Source: JAGNLV01 sp964612145 (GTDB lineage Bacteria > Zixibacteria > MSB-5A5 > GN15 > FEB-12). From it: a stretch of 64,000 nt of DNA. The stretch spans positions 73,508-137,507 of the forward strand of contig CAZTBP010000012.1 in the NCBI GenBank assembly GCA_964612145.1. Reading direction: 5' to 3'. Position numbers and translations under genes: made by a program. Below, piece by piece: positions 62,779 through 64,000 of the stretch (position 1 is its first letter; every line of letters begins with the position of its first letter). The notes beneath the pieces were generated by a model. The model worked only from the letters and a program-made list of their open reading frames with translations, did no database searches and was not told where the DNA came from.

Positions 62779-63507
62779 ATGGCCAACACTCCCCAACAAC
62801 TCCGCATTCTAACCACGGTCCTCACGTTCAACGAGGGCGAGAAGCTCAAGCGGCTGGTGGCGGCGTTCCCGGAACAGCGCGACTACGATCTTCTCTTTAT
62901 CGACGATGGCTCCACCGACGGCACCGGCGACTACCTCAAACAGCAGGGACACACAGTTGTCCGTCACGAAAGCAACCTCGGAGTCGGGGCAGGGATCCGT
63001 ACCGCTCTCGGCTACTGCCGCGAGCACGACTACGATGTCATCGTGGTCATGGCCGGCAACGGCAAGATGCTTCCCGAAGAAATCCCGCGTCTGCTCGCGC
63101 CGATCAAGGTCGACCGGGCCGACTACGTACAGGGCTCGCGCTACCTCGAGGGAGGGGAGAGCCCCAACCTGCCGCCGTTTCGACACTATGCAATCAAGGC
63201 CTTTACGCTTGTCGCCTCGATACTCCTCGGTCGATCACAAACCGATGTCACCTGCGGCTTTCGCGCCTATCGTGTCGTTGTGGTTGATGATCCCCAGATC
63301 GATATCGATCAGGACTGGCTCGGCCGCTACGAGATGGAGTACTATCTGCATTACAAGGCGATCAAGCGCGGCTGGCGTGTCGTCGAGGTCCCCGTTTCAA
63401 TGATCTATCCGCCCGAGGGCCGCGATTACAGCAAGATCCGTCCGTTTGTCGGCTGGTGGTCGATGATCCGCCCCTGGGTGTATTTGACGCTGCGTTTGAA
63501 GCGGTAG
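62779..63507 (+). CDS. Glycosyltransferase family 2 protein
   Basis: GT-A glycosyltransferase of 242 residues, dolichyl-phosphate-mannose-synthase-like group. Motifs: TTVLTFNEGEKLKRLV, LLFIDDGSTDGTGDYL and NLGVGAGIRTAL. In place of the usual DxD the protein has VVMAGNGKMLPEEI, a variant seen in some members. DVTCGFRAYR and DIDQDWLGRYEMEYYL follow. No membrane helix at the end. Last gene of the cluster. Confidence 0.9.
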   Translation: MANTPQQLRILTTVLTFNEGEKLKRLVAAFPEQRDYDLLFIDDGSTDGTGDYLKQQGHTVVRHESNLGVGAGIRTALGYCREHDYDVIVVMAGNGKMLPEEIPRLLAPIKVDRADYVQGSRYLEGGESPNLPPFRHYAIKAFTLVASILLGRSQTDVTCGFRAYRVVVVDDPQIDIDQDWLGRYEMEYYLHYKAIKRGWRVVEVPVSMIYPPEGRDYSKIRPFVGWWSMIRPWVYLTLRLKR

Positions 63508-63625
63508 GGGAGAGGGAGTCTTGCGTAGTTGTGGTATTCAGCGACCCAAATTCAGTCACCCTGACCGCAATCGAACCATGCCTGAACAAAAACACCCCAC
63601 AAATGTCACCCCGCCTTCTTTGTCA

Positions 63626-63719
63626 CCCCCGCGAAAGCAGGGGCCCAGTCTTTTGTCTTGAGTAGGGCAAAACCCTTGCGGTTTTGCCCCCGCATGTCAT
63701 CCGCCTCAGGCGGATGACA
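63626..63719 (+). repeat. Hairpin-rich intergenic element (REP-like)
   Basis: Three hairpins in series in the 230-bp gap after the GT2 gene: CCCCGC-GAAA-GCAGGGG (63627-63643); GGGCAAAACC/GGTTTTGCCC (63665-63689); TGTCATCCGCCT/AGGCGGATGACA (63695-63719, nearly continuous palindrome). The first resembles dispersed repeats seen between genes in many GC-rich genomes. No ORF is supported here. Confidence 0.55.
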
Positions 63720-63737
63720 ACGTCACTCCGGATACCC

Positions 63738-64000
63738 CTACCGAATTATCACCAGCTTCCCCATCTGCGTCTGGCCCCCCGGCACCTCCACCACCCAATA
63801 ATACAACCCCGTCTCAACCTTCTGGAAGTTCCGGTTGATCAAATCCCACTGCTTCCGTCGATGCGTCGGGTCGGACTCTGCAGACCGATGATCCATCGTC
63901 CTGACTCTATCCCCATCGATCGTATAAATACTGATCGTGCACACCGGCGGCAGATTCGCAAACCAGATCGCCCGCACCCGTTCATCCCATCGGTCATCCT
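63738..64000 (-). CDS. C-terminal end of a secreted protein with FlgD-Ig-like sorting domain (5' partial)
   Basis: Minus-strand reading frame open to the right edge, stop at 63738. The visible 87 or so residues show FANLPPVCTISIYTIDGDRV, WDLINRNFQKVETGLYYWVV and a final GKLVIIR, the pattern of C-terminal FlgD-Ig/type-9-like domains in FCB-group secreted proteins. The rest of the protein lies outside. It is convergent with the glycan cluster. Confidence 0.72.
   Translation of the reverse strand, partial: DDRWDERVRAIWFANLPPVCTISIYTIDGDRVRTMDHRSAESDPTHRRKQWDLINRNFQKVETGLYYWVVEVPGGQTQMGKLVIIR

Noticed and set aside
63456..63665. Short ORF after the GT2 gene
   Set aside because: Overlaps the GT2 end and a hairpin repeat; no ribosome site or motif.
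1..64000. Insertion sequences, prophage, CRISPR, tRNA or rRNA
   Set aside because: No transposase, integrase, regular direct repeats or structural RNA signature other than the FMN riboswitch was found by reading the sequence.

Overview
The window is GC-rich, densely coding chromosome from a Gram-negative (diderm) bacterium. Evidence for a diderm is the outer-membrane-type beta-barrel, the lipoproteins, a LapA/LapB-like pair, a LysM lytic transglycosylase, and secreted proteins ending in a FlgD-Ig/type-9-secretion-like sorting domain. Those C-terminal domains, the dockerin- and cohesin-like modules, the DUF2723 protein and the conserved bS22/mS38-like mini-gene next to HU fit a member of the FCB superphylum, for example a candidate phylum such as Zixibacteria. 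That placement is inference; no rRNA is present to confirm it.

Layout. 1-4.1 kb: end of an exopolysaccharide locus (Wzz-like chain-length protein, TPR protein, BY-kinase, XrtA-type polysaccharide deacetylase). 4.4-7.7 kb: secreted protein, lapA, lapB-like TPR protein and a SPOR protein. 7.7-13.1 kb: mutS-mutL-miaA with overlapping stop/start codons. 13.3-17.1 kb: lytic transglycosylase, sppA, HU and a 31-codon basic protein. 17.1-21.4 kb: a large secreted protein with a cohesin-like module and a three-repeat secreted protein. 21.5-24.3 kb (minus strand): TPR protein, purE, purD. 24.5-32.2 kb: envelope and regulation block (dockerin-bearing M14 carboxypeptidase, beta-barrel, sigma-54 activator, lipoprotein, DUF4384/PEGA protein, Lys/Asp-rich protein). 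32.3-38.9 kb: heat-shock operon hrcA-grpE-dnaK-dnaJ-prmA-rsmE behind a CIRCE-like operator. 39.0-42.9 kb: prepilin peptidase, sensor kinase, efp, RNase HIII-like gene with a CTG start. 43.1-49.4 kb: three GAF signalling proteins, of which only the last is an intact hybrid histidine kinase. 49.5-53.6 kb: FMN riboswitch and ribD-ribE-ribBA-ribH-nusB. 53.7-63.5 kb: membrane glycosyltransferase/surface-glycan cluster. 63.5-64 kb: hairpin-rich repeat and the C-terminus of another secreted protein on the minus strand.

Most of the window is core metabolism and envelope biology in tight operons. I see no insertion sequence, prophage, CRISPR array, tRNA or rRNA. The least explained parts are the GAF/pseudokinase trio (43.1-49.4 kb), the cohesin/dockerin pairing of two secreted proteins, the three-repeat protein at 20.2-21.4 kb, and the lipoprotein/PEGA/Lys-Asp-rich block behind a possible sigma-54 promoter.
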